DNA of 64,000 nt. Source: Klebsiella pneumoniae (GTDB taxonomy: Bacteria; Pseudomonadota; Gammaproteobacteria; Ga0077536). The notes under the pieces are model-generated. The model saw nothing but the letters and a program-made list of their open reading frames with translations, made no database searches and had not been told where the DNA came from. A program made the translations under genes and the position numbers. Positions 62,052 through 64,000 of this stretch are shown in pieces (within the stretch, counting starts at the first letter, position 1; each line of letters starts with the position of its first letter). The DNA lies in contig CAMAXW010000008.1 in NCBI GenBank assembly GCA_945862315.1, forward strand, positions 1-64,000. The letters run 5' to 3'.

Positions 62052-64000
62052 TCACGCCACCACACGGGCTATTGGTCGTGTGCGTTCCACTCTTTTGATG
62101 AGCCCCGGCACATCGAGAATCAGCGCTACTTCGCCGCTGCCTAAGATGGTCGAGCCACTAATACCCTGCAAATAACTGAATAACTTCCCTAATGGCTTGA
62201 TCACGGTTTGGAATTCGCCGAATAGTTCATCCACCACCAAACCAGCTTTCAAGCCACCGAACCGAACCACCACAATGTTTTCGCGGCGGTTCGAAATTTC
62301 TCCCTGAGTACGGGCCGACTCCGGGTCATCGAGGTCACTCAAGGCAAAGGCGTCGCGCAGTCGCACCACCGGCAACACCGCACCCCGGACATTGATAAAA
62401 CCGCGCTCGCTCACGGCGTGACGGTCCAAGTCCGACAGTTCCATACACTCCTCCACGACGTCGAGCGGCAACACATAGCGCGCCGTGCCCAGCCCCACCA
62501 TGAAGCCATCGATAATGGCCAGTGTCAGCGGTAACCGAATGCGGACCAACGTGCCCAAGCCTTCGGTGCTGTCGATTTCTATCATGCCGCGCAGGGTTTC
62601 AATGCTGCGGCGGACGACGTCCATACCGACCCCACGTCCGGATAAATTAGAGACGGTGTCGGCGGTGGAGAATCCCGCTTCAAAAACCAGCTGCTGGATT
62701 TCCTGAGGGGTCGGGTTCGCGCTCGCCGCCAACAATCCGCGCTCGATGGCCTTATTGCGAATTTTCTCCAGTGGCAGGCCACCGCCGTCGTCACTTACTT
62801 CAATGACGATGCTGCCAGAATCGTGATAGGCGTTCAGGGAGATTTTTGCGCGCGCCGATTTACCACTCGCCATGCGCCGCTCAGCGTTCTCGATGCCGTG
62901 ATCCATCGCGTTGCGCACGAGGTGCATGAGCGGGTCGCCGATGCGTTCCACCACTGATTTATCGAGTTCGGTTTCGGCGCCAGCAATCACCAGTTCGATA
63001 TCTTTGCCCAGTTCTAGGCTGACATCGCGCACAACGCGTTGAAACCGCTGGAAAGTGGCTGCAATGGGGACCATGCGCAAGCCCAGTGCGTTGTCGCGCA
63101 CTTGCTCAACCAAGCGGAGCAGCGCGGCGGCGGATTCCATAATATTGCCTAGCTTGGCCTGCTGCGCTAGGGCAAAAGTGCCGGATCCGGCAATGACCAA
63201 TTCGCCAACCAGCGTAATTAACTGGTCGAGTTTCTCGGCATCCACTCGGATGAGCTTAGTGTCCTGCCCATTCATTTGGCGCGCCTGCTGCTGACGCGCC
63301 AAGGCTGCATCAACCACCGGTTCCGGTACGGCACCCGCGTCGACGAGAATTTGACCCAAGGGTCGGGGGCCGCCCGGCCGCACCGGCGGCTTCGATTCCG
63401 CGGCCTGTTTAGCGAGCGCGGTGGCCAACGCGGCGCCCGTCAGCGCATTAGCTGCCACTAGAATTTCGCCCAGTTTGGCCGGCCCCGCCCCCAACGCATC
63501 CAGATCGGCCAACTGCGCCTGCACCTGGCTGCTGGGCGGCGTTAGGCGAATTTGGCAATCCTCGCGGATGAAGTCGAACACACTGTCGATGACGCTTCTC
63601 TCGGCCATCGTGTCCAGCTCAACGACCATGTCGAGGTAGCAACTTTCGGCATCCATTTCCGCTAACGGCGGTAGTCGGCCCCACAGGGTGGTGATGTTCA
63701 CGAGCTCGCCCAAGGTGGCGAGATAATGAAGAATCGACAGCGGATCCATGCCATTACGGAAAACGTCAGGGCCGAACTGCAGGGCAATGCGCCACACCAG
63801 CGCGGCGGGCTGCCTGAGTGCCGGTTCTGCGCTATCGAGGAACACCGCGTAGTCATCCGCCATCGACACCGACGGCGGGTGCGCGACGGACGATGATTCG
63901 TCGGAGGGTGAACCACCGTCCAGGAAAGTAGCCAAGTCCGCCGCCAGGGAGTGGCGATCAGCGGCTGGCGGTGCTGGGAGATACTGCGCCAGCTCACGCT
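62052..64000 (-). CDS. cheA: Chemotaxis histidine kinase CheA (N-terminus outside window)
   Basis: The frame is open from the stop to the window edge, so the kinase is 5'-truncated here; the TTG at 63933-63935 is not a true start. Visible parts are an N-terminal P2-like region, a double repeat (K-L-G-E-I-L-V... and P-L-G-Q-I-L-V...) at about 63291-63476, a dimerisation helix, the ATPase domain (N-box H-L-V-R-N-A-M-D-H-G-I-E, G-R-G-V-G-M-D) and a CheW-like C-terminus. The phosphorylated histidine (Hpt) must lie upstream of the window. The LGxxL repeat pair resembles MshEN-type motifs, some of which bind cyclic di-GMP. Confidence 0.93.
   Translation of the reverse strand, partial: RELAQYLPAPPAADRHSLAADLATFLDGGSPSDESSSVAHPPSVSMADDYAVFLDSAEPALRQPAALVWRIALQFGPDVFRNGMDPLSILHYLATLGELVNITTLWGRLPPLAEMDAESCYLDMVVELDTMAERSVIDSVFDFIREDCQIRLTPPSSQVQAQLADLDALGAGPAKLGEILVAANALTGAALATALAKQAAESKPPVRPGGPRPLGQILVDAGAVPEPVVDAALARQQQARQMNGQDTKLIRVDAEKLDQLITLVGELVIAGSGTFALAQQAKLGNIMESAAALLRLVEQVRDNALGLRMVPIAATFQRFQRVVRDVSLELGKDIELVIAGAETELDKSVVERIGDPLMHLVRNAMDHGIENAERRMASGKSARAKISLNAYHDSGSIVIEVSDDGGGLPLEKIRNKAIERGLLAASANPTPQEIQQLVFEAGFSTADTVSNLSGRGVGMDVVRRSIETLRGMIEIDSTEGLGTLVRIRLPLTLAIIDGFMVGLGTARYVLPLDVVEECMELSDLDRHAVSERGFINVRGAVLPVVRLRDAFALSDLDDPESARTQGEISNRRENIVVVRFGGLKAGLVVDELFGEFQTVIKPLGKLFSYLQGISGSTILGSGEVALILDVPGLIKRVERTRPIARVVA

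Overview
The window is a high-GC proteobacterial chromosome segment. The mix of genes (tryptophan tryptophylquinone amine dehydrogenase, a DUF1329 protein, a SelD fused to an NADH-dehydrogenase-like domain, a RuBisCO-like protein with its cupin, a soluble chemosensory cluster) points to an environmental, metabolically versatile Gammaproteobacterium, possibly a betaproteobacterium. No rRNA or tRNA gene was seen, so the assignment rests on gene content only.

Layout. 1-0.9 kb: the tail of an unidentified gene and a decayed IS3-family transposase flanked by copies of a GGGTGTCCC-seeded repeat. 0.9-6.2 kb: a tetraheme cytochrome c plus a bis-heme-b membrane protein on the minus strand. They are separated by a dense GGGTGTCCCGGCTGTG array from a divergent aralkylamine dehydrogenase operon (aauB-mauE-mauD-aauA-cytochrome c). 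6.3-16 kb: acyl-CoA genes (a relic, a frameshifted thiolase, an enoyl-CoA hydratase), glutaminase, an SDR, a phosphotransferase, a methyltransferase, and an SLC13-type transporter with a solute-binding protein. 16.3-19.2 kb: an EF-hand protein and two related membrane proteins around an acetyltransferase.

19.2-23.7 kb is the most interesting part. A SelD fused to a pyridine-nucleotide oxidoreductase lies about 1.1 kb from a thioredoxin-fold gene whose reading frame is interrupted by one TGA, exactly at the redox-active position (W-G-S-Y-U-G-C). A SECIS-like hairpin follows the TGA. I read this as one 392-residue selenoprotein that a standard annotation would split in two.

23.9-29.2 kb: a minus-strand acoABC-type 2-oxoacid dehydrogenase operon with three accessory genes. 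29.4-35 kb: an esterase, an RhlE helicase with a long repetitive tail, a CNNM/CorC-like protein and a ketopantoate reductase-like protein. 35.1-43.4 kb: a molybdopterin oxidoreductase with a Rieske oxygenase, then a REC-PAS-GGDEF-EAL protein with a hybrid histidine kinase. 43.5-45.1 kb: a RuBisCO-like protein and cupin (MTA-isoprenoid shunt). 45.2-54.4 kb: a catabolic stretch with two luciferase-like monooxygenases, hydrolases, DUF364, a Tat-exported DUF1329 protein, a GST and a D-aminoacylase-like protein. 54.4-64 kb: a receiver-like Ser/Thr kinase fusion, a phosphomannomutase, and a cheA-mcp-cheW-cheR-cheD-cheB cluster running off the window.

Many genes are followed at once by strong GC-rich hairpins that lack a U-tract. 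Only two ordinary intrinsic terminators were found, both on the minus strand.
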